Assembly: GCA_021464245.1 (NCBI GenBank) | Contig: JADCRB010000016.1 | Coordinates: 1,932,348-1,996,347, forward strand | Reading direction: 5' to 3' | DNA from: Carallia brachiata | Lineage: Eukaryota; Streptophyta; Magnoliopsida; Malpighiales; Rhizophoraceae | DNA: 64,000 bases | In this document: positions 25,501-37,800 of the stretch, piece by piece | How the letters are laid out: each line of letters starts with the position of its first letter | How positions within the stretch are numbered: position 1 is the first letter of the stretch | The notes under the pieces: model-generated | Database searches by the model: none | Told to the model about the DNA's origin: nothing | What the model saw: the letters and a program-made list of their open reading frames with translations, nothing else | Program-made: the position numbers and the translations under genes

Positions 25501-28047
25501 AAGCCAGCATTGATCAGCTTGTTAACCTCCTCCTCGATTTGTGGAATGAGTTCCGGGCGGAACCGTCGTTGTGGCTGCTTGACAGAACGAACACCCTTCT
25601 TTACTGCTAGACGATGCACCGCAATTTTGGGTCAAGTCCAGGCATTTCTTTGTAACTCCATGCGAACACGTCCCTGTATTGACTTAATACCTGAACATAT
25701 TCTTGCTCTTCTTCTGCAGTAAGTAAAGCACTTACAAATGTAGGTCGAGGATCTTCCGGAGAGCCAAGATTGACCTCCTTGAGTTCATCAACAGTTGCTT
25801 GGCCACCATCTTCAAGTTCCGGGGGAGCCTCCTTACTTCACCATCTGATGAGTCGGACTCAGCCTCCTCGCTAATTGTGACATGAAATGAGAACCTCTGA
25901 CTTCACCTTCTTTGTTTGACTGGATAAGCCTGTCTTGTTTGGTGGTGGTGGTGATGGCACGTGCATCAGCTGCTCGGCTTCGGCTCTTTAGCGTGATCCG
26001 CACAGGTGACTTCTCCTGATAGCCTAAGCCAGGTCGGGACTGTGATGTTTGAGAAGCGGCGCCATGTGTGGACGGCAGCGTACCCATTGTGCTCGGGTTT
26101 GAGAAGTCATAGCCCGCCTTTGCCAAAAGCTTGTATGCATTAGGATCAAATCCTTCATGTGTTCTTCTTTCTGGAAGTGAGCCGCCTTCGACTGCCCCGT
26201 GTGTGGTTTGACGAAGCCTTTTAATGGTTTTGAAGATAAAACCGGCTCAATCTTTGGTATCGGCAGAGTGTAAGTCTCCTTCAGGTTGTGCAGCTTTTGT
26301 TGGGTTGGCTGTGCCTTGCTCCTGTTTAAGATCAATACAATAAGAGAAAGGGGGTTGACCTTCTGAGCGTCGTGACTTCGGCACATAGCGTAGGACTGGA
26401 GTGGAGCTTGAAGATGCAACATCCTTCGGACAAAGTTCAGCAGGCTGTGGCAGCTTTTCATTTGTGGAGCCTGGGGTTGGCATTGGCAGGTTCTTCGACA
26501 GCTTTTCCCTTTTTGTGGATGCCCCCAGTCCAAGTAGCTTTTGATGGAATGATCTCCGGATTGTCTGTGTCGGTGTAGAAGACTGCATCCGCCAAATGTG
26601 ATTCAGCATCATCGAACGGCTTTAAGTCAGCATTGACCTTTTGAACGCCACCATTGTAGTACTTGAAGCACTGATGCAGGCTTGAGAGCACAACTCCATT
26701 TCCATGAATCCACGGTCGTCCTAGCAACATCTTATATGTGGTACGTGCATCAATCACATGAAATAGAGTGCTAGAAGTGAGATTACCGATAGTTAGCTCC
26801 AAGCGAATCATCCCAATTGCTTTCTGTCCTCCTTGATTAAAGCCATGAATCATCAAGCGGCTGTCTGATAATTCATCAATGCCGATGCCGAGCTCCTTTA
26901 TGGTGGATTTTGGGATAATATTGACTGCTGAGCCATCGTCGATCAGAATACGTCGGACCTTCTGTTCTCTCACATAGCCCGATACATACAGGCCGATTGT
27001 GGGGTTTGGACCCCAGCAGGAGATCCTCATCTGAAAATGAGATAGCAGAGTAACATCCGACGTGATTTTGGTCCGCCTGTGCTCCTCCGAGCTGGAATCT
27101 TGATGGTGATTCAGCTGAGGTCTGGAGTATTGCGACTTGATTTTGCCACACTTCTGTTGATTGCAAAGCTGTAAACAGCTGAGGGTTAGCGATAAGGGTT
27201 TGGAAAGCTTCATATACCTTCTCCGTTGTCGACTTTTTATTGTCGAGCGGCTCTTCCTTACGGTGTGTCAGCTCTTCTGATGGTTTTAAAGTGATGGTGG
27301 TCTGGTTTACCGAGGTTACGCCTTCCTGGTCCAGAATGATTTTATTCTGGCTCTTGAGCTTCATGATTAGCTCCTTCATGACGAAACACTTCTCGGTTGG
27401 ATGACTTACTATGCGGTGATATTGGAACAATCTTGGATCGCTGACTCGATCCTTATCATTAGGCCGCTTGCACTTTGGGAGTTCGATCAGCTTCGCCTCT
27501 ACGAGTTGGTCAAGGATGTCACCTTCTTCCTTTCATGTTGTTTTGGCTGAGTTATTTGAGTCGGAGGATTTACTTTAACTTTGGCTCCCACTTTTACTGG
27601 TGCGGCTTCAACAATCATCACTTCTTTTTCTTTTCCGTAACTGTTAGGTTTCTTAATCTCCCTTCTGCCTCCTTGCTGGTCCAACTGGATGGGAACCGTA
27701 CTCCCGGAAGTCTAGATGTTTATCTCCATATCATGTGCGTGGGTCGCCAGTTCTTCGAAAGTTTGGGGTTTGATGCCCTGCAAGATGTATAACAGCTCCC
27801 AATGCATTCCCTGGATGCACATCTCTACGGCAGAAGTCTCCGTCAGGCGATCTTTGCAGTCCAAGCTGATAGCACGCCATCTGTTGATGTATTCGACAGC
27901 GGGCTCTCCTTTCTTTTGTTTGGTGCTGGTAAGCTCCATCATACTTACCGTCCTTCGAGTGCTGAAAGATCTGTTAAGAAACTCTCATTGTAGCTGTTCC
28001 CAACTGTCGATTGATTCAGGTTCAAGATTTATGAACCAGGTGAAAGC
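22530..28047 (-). pseudogene. Tat-type gag-pol remnant of element 1a
   Basis: Domains on the minus strand, read from gag to integrase: gag fragment (27712-28047); CCHC-like segment (HPTEKC, near 27400); retropepsin with LIDDGSAVNIIP (about 26940); reverse transcriptase with CYVDD (about 25120); RNase H (24300-24800); a second archaeal-type RNase H with MFFDGAARRDGAGAG (about 24240); and integrase (22670-23600). Numerous frameshifts split these into separate frames, so no full polyprotein can be made. Aligning it with element 2 shows that most differences are 1-2 nt indels. Confidence 0.85.
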
Positions 28048-28048
28048 N
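28048..28048. other. Ambiguous base N at a probable assembly junction
   Basis: Left of the N the sequence is gag (matches element 2 near 48750). Right of it the sequence jumps to the region after the protease (matches element 2 at 46741). The gag-protease stretch is therefore present twice, at 26070-28047 and 28049-30050. Confidence 0.85.
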
Positions 28049-28262
28049 TTGAAAGTCATAGCCCGCCTTTGCCAAAAGCTTGTATGCATTAGGATCAAAT
28101 CCTTCATGTGTTCTTCTTTCTGGAAGTGAGCCGCCTTCGACTGCCCCCGTGTGTGGTTTGACGAAGCCTTTTAATGGTTTTGAAGACAAAACCGGCTCAA
28201 TCTTTGGTATCGGCAGAGTGTAAGTCTCCTTCAGGTTGTGCAGCTCCTTTGTTTTGGGTTGG

Positions 28263-30921
28263 CTATCCTTGCTCCTGTTTAAGATCAATACAATAAGAGA
28301 AAGGGGGTTGACCTTCTGAGCGTCGTGACTTCGGCACATAGCGTAGGACTGGAGTGGAGCTTGAAGATGCAACATCCTTCGGACGAAGTTCAGCAGGCTG
28401 TGGCAGCTTTTCATTTGTTGGAGCCTGGGTTGGCATTGGCAGGTTCTTCGACAGCTTTTCCCTTTTTGTGGATGCCCCCAGTCCAAGTAGCTTTTGATGG
28501 AATGATCTCCGGATGTGTCTGTGTGTGTAGAAGACTGCATCCGCCAAATGTGATTCAGCATCATCGAACGGCTTTAAGTCAGCATTGACCTTTTGAACGC
28601 CACCATTGTAGTACTTGAAGCACTGATGCAGGCTTGAGAGCACAACTCCATTTCCATGAATCCACGGTCGTCCTAGCAACATCTTATATGTGGTACGTGC
28701 ATCAATCATGAAATAGAGTGCTAGAAGTGAGATTACCGATAGTTAGCTCCAAGCGAATCATCCCAATTGCTTTCTGTCCTCCTTGATTAAAGCCATGAAT
28801 CATCAAGCGGCTGTCTGATAATTCATCAATGCCGATGCCGAGCTCCTTTATGGTGGATTTTGGGATAATATTGACTGCTGAGCCATCGTCGATCAGAATA
28901 CGTCGGACCTTCTGTTCTCTCACATAGCCTGATACATACAGCGGCCGATTGTGGGGTTTGGACCCCAGCAGGAGATCCTCATCTGAAAATGAGATAGCAG
29001 AGTAACATCCGACGTGATTTTGGTGGCCGTCTGTGCTCCGCGAGTTAGAATTTGATGGCTGAGATTCAGCTGAGGTCTGGAGAGTATTGCTGACTTGATT
29101 TTGCCACACTTCTGTTGATTGCAAAGCTATAAACAGCTGAGGGTTAGCGAGAAGGGTTTGGAGAGCTTCATATACCTTCTCCGTTGTCGACTTTTTGTTG
29201 TCGAGCGGCTCCTCCTTACGGTGTGTCACTCTTCTGATGGTTTTGAAGTGATGGTGGTCTGGTTTGCGAGGTTATGCCTTCCTGGTCCAGAATGATTTTA
29301 TTCTGGCTTTGAGCTTCATGATTAGCTCCTTCAGGACGAAACATTTCTCGGTTGGATGACTTACTATCCGGTGATATTTGCAGAATCTGGATCGCTGACT
29401 CGATCCTTTTCATTCGGCCGCTTGCACTCTGGGAGTTCGATCAGCTTCGCCTCCAAGAGTTGTTCAAGATGTCGGGACGTCTGAGTCGGGGAATGGATAC
29501 TGCTTCTGCTCCAACTCTCGCAATGTCACCTTCCGCCTTTCCTGTTGTTTTGGCTGAGTTATTTGGGTCGGAGGATTTACCTTAGCTTTGGCGCCCACTT
29601 TTACTGGTGCGGCTTCAACAGTCATCACTTCTTTCCTTTTCCGGAGCTGTTGGGTTTCTTAATCTCCCTTCTGCCCCCTTGCTGGTCCAACTGGATGGGA
29701 ACCGTGCCTCCGGAAGTCTGGATGCTTATCTCCATATCATGTGCGCGGGTCGCCAGTTCTTCGAAAGTTCGGGGTTTGACACCCTGCAGGATGTATAACA
29801 GCTCCCAATGCATTCCCTGGATGCACATCTCACGGCAGAAGTCTCCGTCAGGCGATCTTTGCAGTCCAAGCTGAGGGCACGCCATCTGTTGATGTATTCG
29901 ACAACGGGCTCTCCTTTCCTTTGTTTGGTGCTGGTAAGCTCCATCATACTTACCGTCCTTCGAGTGCTGAAAAATCTGTTGAGGAACTCTCGTTGTAGCT
30001 GTTCCCAACTGTCGATCGATTCTGGTTCAAGATTTATGAACCAGGTGAAAGCGGTCTCCCTGAGTGAACGAACAAACTGCTTCACCAAGAGATCTCCATA
30101 AGTCCCTGCGTTGTTGCAGGTTTCAACGAAGTGGGCGATGTGCTGTTTGGGATCGCCTCGTCCGTCGAATTGTTGAAATTTGGGCGGCTGGTAGCCCAAG
30201 GGCATGTTGAGACTTTCGATCCGTCTGGTGTACGGTTTGACGTACATCTGTGATCCTTGGAAGGATGTAGCTTGTTGCAGTCGGATCGTATTGGCTATCA
30301 TTTCCTGCAATTGTTGAACAGATAGCGAAGCTACAGAATTTGAGGGTGGCAGCTGTGTAGAACTACCTGGTCGCTTTTCTGCAGGAAGACGTCGGCTGGT
30401 GTGGCTTCTGGAGTGAAACCGGGTGGATATGGTTGCTCCTCGCGGATCTCGGGATCAACTTGGATCGGGGCCTTTCCTTTGAGAGCGGCGATCTGTTGAT
30501 CTTTTTCCTCCACGACTCTGATCAGCTGCAAAATTTTGTTCTCCAATTCTGAAATTCTTTCCTCTGTGCTGGTTGTGTTGGTCATCATGACGGCAACAGA
30601 TGAGGCTCCGGGAAAGACTGGGGGAGAAAACTCTTCTGATTCTGTGGATCTCTGTGAGTTGGATTTGTTGAGCAGGCTTCGTCGTGTTGCCCCCGACTTC
30701 GATCGGGGTGGGTGATCGACTCCTCCATGCGGCAAGAGAGTCAGGGGAGAGATCCTGTTGTGCGAGCTGTGGACTCTCCATTTCGATATTTTGTCGGGTT
30801 TGGACGGCAAGAAATTGTGTCCGTCCCCGGGTTTCTGGACCTGCGTACCCAGGTAGGGTAGTTGATGCAGGCAATGGAGCCGTTGCCTTCTTGTGTGGCA
30901 GCTGTACTCTTTTGGTGCCAT
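28263..30921 (-). pseudogene. Tat-type gag and protease of element 1b
   Basis: The start ATG at 30921 (MAPKEYSC) opens the gag N-terminal region. A coiled-coil-like segment (ISELENKILQLIRVVEEKDQ) follows near 30500. The retrotransposon gag domain lies at 29726-30310 (FVRSLRETAFTWF, REFLNRFFSTRR), the CCHC-like region near 29350, and the protease LIDDGSAVNIIP near 28880. Gag would form the particle and the protease would process it. Frameshifts separate these segments. Confidence 0.8.
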
Positions 30922-30939
30922 TTGATGTGCTGAACACCT

Positions 30940-31062
30940 GTAAATTTTTTTTTTTTTTTTACTTTTTACTTTTTTTTTTTACTTTTTACTTTTACTTTTT
31001 TTTTACTTTTTTTTTTTTTTTTTTTTTTTTCTCGGCTCCCCTTTTACCTTTTTTTTTTTTTT
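30940..31062 (-). repeat. A-rich leader tract of element 1b
   Basis: Runs of T interrupted by 'actttttac' on the plus strand, between primer site and gag start. Same layout in element 2 at 49646-49802. Confidence 0.8.
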
Positions 31063-31091
31063 TAAGGAACAAGAGATGGGAGGTGAAGTTG

Positions 31092-31108
31092 TCCCACCGA
31101 GCGTGCCA
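31092..31108 (-). other. Primer-binding site, element 1b
   Basis: The minus strand reads TGGCACGCTCGGTGGGA, starting with TGG as expected for pairing with a tRNA CCA end, 6 nt from the LTR. I did not assign the tRNA. Identical in element 2. Confidence 0.75.
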
Positions 31109-31114
31109 AAAATT

Positions 31115-31926
31115 TGTAAAGCGTAAATTTCGAGTCTAAAACAATTAAACTCGAAAATACAAAAATAAATTACAAATAAAAATTGTAAATAAAAGAAAAT
31201 TTACGGGTCGATCTCCGTAGATCCTCCGATTAGTGTTCCTTTTTTGACTCCGTCAAGGGCTGCACGAGCTTGATCTTGACAGAAATAATTTCCACAACTT
31301 TTTCTTGAACTGGGTAGACTGAAACGGATCTGATTTGGACGTTTTGACTACGTTAAGACCGCAGAGACCTGATCTGAGCCGATCTGACTTAATTTCACCG
31401 AGGGTCGAAGGGACTTGTTCTCGGATGAGCTGCCTGGATTTTGCTGAGGGCCGTATGAGCTTAATCCCAGCCGGATTTGTAGTAATTTGATATTTTTAGA
31501 TCTATATTCTCATAAATTTAGATCTACAGCGATCAGAGAATATAAATCTAAAAATAACTTTGGAAATGGAAACAGCAAATTTTTTGGGCCTTACCCCTGA
31601 AATATCTCTCAAAAAGGAGTTAGGAGAGTATACTGCAGAGTAAAAGCACGTAAGAAAAGGAGAAATTTTCTTGAGAGATTTTTAAAATTTTCTTTTTCTC
31701 TCAAATTCTCTGAATTTTTCTGTTTACAGATTTGCTGAATGTCCCTTTGAACTGAGGCTGGAGGGCCTTTTTATAGGCCCTCCAGAGAGGACCTTACGCC
31801 ACCAATCTTGAAATTCAAGATTGGCGGCCAATCTTGAATTTCAAGATTGGTGGCTGCCAATCTTCTTCTTCTTCTTGTTGTTTTTTTTTTTTTTTTTTTT
31901 TTTTTAATTTGAAAAGGATGTTTACA
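31115..31926 (-). repeat. LTR of element 1b (5' LTR)
   Basis: 812 bp, TGTAAA...TTTACA. A TATAAAAA box (minus strand) lies near 31768-31779. Its U3 contains two tandem 23-bp palindromes absent from the other LTRs. Confidence 0.9.
31802..31850. repeat. Two tandem perfect palindromes in U3 of element 1b
   Basis: CCAATCTTGAA-A-TTCAAGATTGG (31802-31824) is followed after 3 nt by the same palindrome with central T (31828-31850). They lie just upstream of the TATA box on the element strand. Confidence 0.9.
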
Positions 31927-32715
31927 ATACTATATAAGATTTATACTTTAAATTTTTTGGTAAAATCTTTCTAATTTTAAATTTCAATTTTATTAATTCA
32001 TATTTTGTTAATGTAATTACATTTTGTTAGTAAATAGTTGCATTTTATTGCTTTGTTCAGATAAATTTTTCAACTACACAGTTGGAGTCTAAAACTGCAG
32101 ATACAATTTTAAACATGTATACCCAAAAAAAAAAAACAATAAGTGTGCCCCACGAGGCCCCTTACCCCCAATTACATTAGAGTCAATTAAAGAAAAAACT
32201 CAAGAAAAATCACAGGAATAATACGGGTACATTTTCATGCATGCACAAGCCTTTAATCTCAAGAAAAATCTTTTGGATCCGTGACTAGGGGATTTTTTTT
32301 AAGGAAAATGAAAAAAAAAAAAAAAAAAGCAATTCATCATCTACTGCCTGTCTGCATCCAGGACGGACCATGGAAGTTGACAATTAATATTGGGAAATCT
32401 GCACAAGTTTGTAGGGAATCTAGAACTCTTCTCTACCAAAAAAAAAAAAAAAAAAAAAGAATTTGTGCCCCATTTTTTGTTTGTAGGGAATCTGCACAAT
32501 TTTTTTTTCTCTATATTCACCATTCCATACAAAAATATTTAAGGGGAATGCAATTTTTTTTAAAACATATATACAAAAGGTAAAAAAAAAATAATAATAA
32601 GCATCCCCCACTAACCCCCACCCCCCCTATGATCTCCTGGCTATTTTAAAGCGAGCAAAGTATTCCTCCGGAACCTGCAAGCAAGCAAGCAAGCAATAAA
32701 CTAATAGTCATAGCC
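31927..32715 (+). promoter_or_regulatory. Upstream region of the P450
   Basis: AT-rich. A TATTTTAA TATA-like motif lies at 32642-32649, about 70 nt before the ATG. A (GCAA)n run is present in the 5' leader (32678-32696). A 15-bp direct repeat GTTTGTAGGGAATCT occurs at about 32407 and 32478. Confidence 0.4.
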
Positions 32716-34492
32716 ATGGATTTACCATCCTTTTTCTCCTTCTTCTTCTTCTGCCTACTACTTCCCCCAATCCTCATCTTGATTACCTCCTTTACCTCCA
32801 AAGCATTGATGGGACTATGGAGGACATCAGGAGGAGGTAGAAAAAAGCCTTTAAATTTACCCCCAGGACCACGGAAGCTACCTCTCATAGGAAACATTCA
32901 CAACCTGTTTGGATATACAACACCACACCATGCACTTGCAAACTTGGCAAAGAAGTATGGACCCATCATGCACCTTCAGCTCGGAGAGCTCTTCACAGTT
33001 GTTATTTCGTCAGCAGAAACTGCCAAAGAGGTCTTCAAGACACATGACATTAACTTCGTTGATAGGCCCTTCCTTCTCGCTTCAACCATTATTGCTTACA
33101 ACAATTCAAGCATTGTATTTGCTCCTTACGGAGACTATTGGAGACAGATGAGAAAAATCTGCGTGTTGGAGCTTCTTAGCACGAAACGCGTGCAATCATT
33201 CCAATCAATCCGGGAAGAAGAGACGTCAAATCTCATTAAATCCATTTCCACTAGTGCTGGATTTCCTGTCAACCTCAGCAAAATGGTATTATCCCTCACA
33301 AACACAGTCATTTCAAGAGCTGCATTTGGTAAGAAGTGTAAAGATGCAGAAATTTTCGTAGCCGATCTTGAGGAATTAGTTAAGTTGATAGCAGGGTTCA
33401 GTGTTGCTGACCTTTTCCCTTCCTTAAAGTTTCTTAATGCGATCACCTCATTAAAATCAAGAGTTGAGGGAATCTTTAGGAGAAATGACGCGATACTTGA
33501 AAACATAATCAGGGAGCATAGAGCAGGGAAGGTGGTGGCTTCAGAAGCAACGGGTGGTGAAAGTGGAGAAGTTCTGGATCTTGTTCATGTTCTTTTGAAT
33601 CTACAGGATCATGGAAATCTTGAATTTCCATTGACAAATGACAACATCAAAGCAGTTATCACTGTGGGTATCCATGTTGCCATATTTATTTATTTATTTA
33701 TTTTTTTTTTCTTAGGAGGTCCGTTCCCATAAATTAGGTTCTTTTTGGAGTTTTTTTCCATTAGGAAATGTTGGCTGATCCAATTTTCTCGTGTTGATGC
33801 TCCCCAAATTAGATCTCCCTCATTTCCAACACTTTCCTTATCATCTATCTGTCTAATTTAAGTTCACAATCTTGTTTCAGGACATGTTTGTCGGTGGCAG
33901 TGAGACATAAGCTACGGTTGTTGATTGGACCATGGCGGAATTGTTGAAAAATCCAAGAGCTATGGAAAAGGCACAAGCAGAGATAAGAGAAGTCTTTGGT
34001 GGGAAAAGAGAAGTTGGCACTGGAGGAGGTCCTGATGCCTTGAAGTACATGAAGTTGGTTGTTAAAGAAACATTGAGATTGCACCCTCCTGGTCCGTTAC
34101 TAGTTCGGAGACTGTGTAGAGAGGAATGTAAGATCAACGGCTATGATGTACCCATCAAAACCAAGGTCATTGTGAATGCATGGGCAATTGGAAGAGATCC
34201 CAATTATTGGGTTGAACCAGAGAAATTCTGACCAGAGAGATTCTCAGATGGCTTGGTTGATTATAAAGGGACCAATTTTGAGTTTATACCATTTGGTGCT
34301 GGAAGAAGGATATGTTCCGGCATATTGTTTGGTATGGCAACTGTTGAGACAACACTTGCTCAGTTGCTGTATCATTTTGATTGGGGACTTCCCAATGGAA
34401 TACAAGCAGAGGATTTGGACATGACTGAGGATATTGGTGCTTCAGCTAGAAGAAAGATAAATCTGCAAGTTATTCCTATTCCATACCATTAG
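32716..34492 (+). pseudogene. Cytochrome P450, CYP71D-like, with two in-frame stops
   Basis: Exon 1 is 32716-33663 (316 codons), the intron 33664-33880 (phase 0, acceptor TTGTTTCAG), and exon 2 33881-34492 (203 codons plus stop), giving the normal length of about 519 codons. Residues 5-35 form the membrane anchor, followed by the proline hinge LPPGPRKLPLIGN. Helix C (WRQMRK), helix I (GGSET), helix K (ETLRLHPP) and the heme loop [11 protein letters not shown] with its Cys (34313-34315) are present. TAA at 33908-33910 falls inside helix I and TGA at 34229-34231 just before PERF. There are no frameshifts. CYP71D enzymes are ER mono-oxygenases, several acting on terpenes. As read, the product lacks the heme-binding half, so it is called a pseudogene, probably young. 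The subfamily call is from recalled motifs. Confidence 0.88.
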
Positions 34493-34542
34493 TCCTTTAT
34501 GCAAGGATCCAGCTACAGTGTTATAAGAAATGGACTGGGTTA

Positions 34543-34827
34543 GGGGACACGCTGATGCGGCAGACGTGGGTCTCGTGCGGGATCCACACTTGTTTCTTTT
34601 CTTTTGTTTTGAATAGCTTTATCATGTATACGCACGTATGCTACATGTGTATGCAAACTTTTTAATTACTGTGTAAATAAATAATTACTTTTTAATAACC
34701 GTAAGCATATCTTATTATTCTTTGGCACATTTATTTTAGTTATGTAAATTATACATTTTTTCAAAAAAAAAAAAAAAAGCCCCACACAAGACCTACACAA
34801 GACCCACGGTGCCACGTGAACGGGTCC
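34543..34827. mobile_element. MITE-like element in the P450 3' flank
   Basis: About 38-bp imperfect terminal inverted repeats: left GGGACACGCTGATG...CGTGGGTCTCGTG, right (reverse complement) GGGACCCGTTCACG...CGTGGGTCTTGTG. AT-rich core, no coding. It starts 50 nt after the P450 stop. Confidence 0.6.
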
Positions 34828-37800
34828 CTCCCCATCTTTCAACCCCCGGCTCGCTACTTATTTCCTTGTTTCATGCAATAACAACAATTACCGGTTCTGC
34901 CATTTGGCCTCCGACTTTTTAGAAAACAATCGTTGTTCCCAAAATCTACATTTTTTTGTTCCGGTTCTCAAGTCGTATATATTAGGAAACACATTGTCGG
35001 CGCATTTATATTAAGGTATTTAATAATTTTATTCTTTTCTTTGTTAATTAAATTTATTTATGATTTAACAGTACTTGATCAATTATTTTATTTTTTTTAT
35101 TTTAAGTAGATTATACTTATTATATGATATAAAATTATTAGTAAATTATATTCATTAAAAAATAAGAGTCAAATTAAAAATTCTCTAATATTAATGTGTT
35201 AATGCTTCCAAATAAAAAAAATATAACAAAAACAAGAAAAAAAAAAAGTCATCTCTAGCGACAGATGTTTTTATGCCTACTAGTTGATTTTTGAGCTGTT
35301 TGTCTATCTTCCCTATATATTTGAAGGACATTATGTAAAGCACCTTAGTTTATGAATAATTACACTTCCTATACATCATTTCTAAAAATTATAAAAAAAT
35401 GCTAAAATTTGAATACCGTAATCGAGAACATCTTCTGTTATTTAAATATTAATGAAGTTAATTTTAGAATAAATTTAAACTTAAAATACTCTCTTTGGAC
35501 TCTGAAGCAATTTACACCTTGCATTTTAAAAATGTGGAATTATATTACAATATTGTCATTTAAAATTATATTACAATATTTTTTTTGTATTCTATTATTT
35601 GTAATTTGAAATTCAAAATAATTTTAATAAAATTTTTCTTATTTTTATCATATTAATATTATCATATATTTGACATTAATTCTGTTTTCAAAATGAAACA
35701 AACAATTTATAATTTCGATTACTGAGTAAATCAGATGTATTATAAAATAAGTCTTATTTTTTTTCTGATTTCGCTTGATTATGATGCCGATGCTAATTTT
35801 AATTCTCTATTGTAAACTAAACGGTCCTAACAGAAATACATACCAATTTATTAGAAGGGCTTCCAGACAGAACACCATCTTATTTTCTCTCTCATTTCAA
35901 TTTCTTCTCAACGGCTATACTCTGAACCCTCCCGCTCCACCACGTGTGCGATACCCGCCCGGTGCCTTGTAAGGCGGCACACGCTGGTAGAACTCCTCCT
36001 GCAGCCTTCCCCCACCACCAGAGGCAGCTGTGCTGCAGACGGAGGAGATTGTGGTTAAAAAAAAAAGGAGTTTTGGCCTGTTTATTAGGGCTTTTTCTGG
36101 TCGATTGATCGTGCGACTGGAAGAGTTGTTAGTGGAGAAGATGTGATTGAAAGCGCTTATTGGGGAGCTCCACAAGCCGTACGCCAAGAGCCTCTACAAG
36201 TTTGTTGAAATTGAGAGTTCAAGCCGTACCCATGATATTTGTGTTATCGCTTCACGCCTATTTCGGAGATGGTCAAAGATTATTTTCCTGAGACTCAGGT
36301 TTACTACGAAAGTGACAATCAGCAATTATTATTATCTTTTAATGGGCTAATCTTGTTAGAATAATGAGGAGCATTATCCTATATTAGAAGTGAGAGCAAT
36401 GTTAAATTAATTTTTAAGATTACTTTTGTCTTATACGTCTTATAAAAGAAAAGATCAAAGGAAGTCTCGTGAGTAATAAGCCTGATATGAGATAGAGGCA
36501 CAATGGGACCCATCATTTGCAGAGCAAGAGTCTCATAAACAGGGATAAAACTGACGGATATTTATCCGAGTATATATATTATATAATTTCTAATAAATTG
36601 ACATATATTTTATAAATAAGATATAAATTTCTTATTATCAGTTTTAAGTTTGTTGAAAATTTCATTTAGAGTATCTTTTTTTTAGAATTTACTTTTTATG
36701 TTTTTACTGTCATTTTTTTTTCACCATTTTTTATTAATTAATTATTAAGTCTACCATGTGATGATTCACTTAGTATCACATTATTTAAATTAAAAGTCAG
36801 CGTAAATTAATAATATACCATACAATTTTTTTTTCATATTTTTTTTCAAAAATTTTTTTTCTTTAAAAAAGTTAAAAGAAAAATATTAAAATTATTTTTT
36901 AAAAGTTATAAAAACAGAAAAGAAAAATCGGAAACCCAAAGACAAACCCCATGCTTCTTTCTCAAAATCATCTCAATCACCAGAACCAAAAGGCACCGTC
37001 AAGTTTAAAATATTGGACTTGAAATGAAATTGAATATCAGTATTCAAACTGATATAGGCCTTGGATCTCCAACCGAATTAGAAGCCATGATTCGTCGGCT
37101 TTCCATACTGCCGCCGTGTCGGCTCGTTGAAGTAGGGGCTCTCGTTCAAAACCAGGAGTACGGTGGAGTCTTTAGGGGTTCCACATCTCGCAAATACTGC
37201 CGGCGACCCACGTGTCCAACAGGCTCAAATAGATTATCTTTTTTTGAGAACAACAAATAGATCATCCCGTTGGAATAAAGGTTCGGGTTGATTTTCATCC
37301 CCAAGGACCAATAATAAAACCGGGGTGGGCGGGCCGGGTAATTGGGCGGAAAAGCGGTAAAGCCCATCGTGGTAAGGCGGTGCTTGTAGGAGGCCTATGT
37401 CATCCTTGTTGCCATATATATATATATATATATATTTTTTTTTTTCATGTTTTAAAAATTAATTTTATATTTTTCTTTTAACTCTTTAAAAATTATAATT
37501 TATGAAAAAAATATATGTAGAAAAAAAAAAGTTATGTCTTACGTCATCAATTTATGCTGATATAATATTTGACTTGAATAATATGATACTGACTGAACTG
37601 TCACAGTATCAAATTTAACGATTGACTAATAAAAAAATATAAAAAAGGTTACTGCAAAAACTTAAAAGGTAAATTCTAAAAAAAACATTGTAAGTAAAAG
37701 TTTTAAAAAAACATAAAAATAATAAGTAAAATCTGTATTTATGTTTATTTTATAATAAAACTGCAGTTTAATATGTGAGTTGTAAATTTTCCAAACTCTT

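Larger units (their letters stand above)
19597..28047 (-). mobile_element. Ty3/Gypsy retrotransposon, Tat lineage, element 1a (partial)
   Basis: From the 3' LTR at 19597 towards higher coordinates the minus strand shows the polypurine tract, a WOX homeobox ORF, low-complexity and poly(A) tracts, then integrase, RNase H (two domains), reverse transcriptase, protease and part of gag, up to the N at 28048. Two RNase H domains mark the Tat lineage. The element stops inside gag at the N, where sequence of a second element begins. Confidence 0.85.
28049..31926 (-). mobile_element. Tat-type Gypsy element 1b (5' part only)
   Basis: Matches element 2 from about 46742 to its right end: protease, gag, 5' leader, primer site and 5' LTR. 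Reverse transcriptase and everything 3' of it are absent at the N. The LTR's U3 differs from that of 1a, supporting a separate origin. Confidence 0.8.

Noticed and set aside
29352..30101. Plus-strand frames across Tat gag (also 48066-48577)
   Set aside because: Antisense shadows of gag; the minus strand has the conserved domains.
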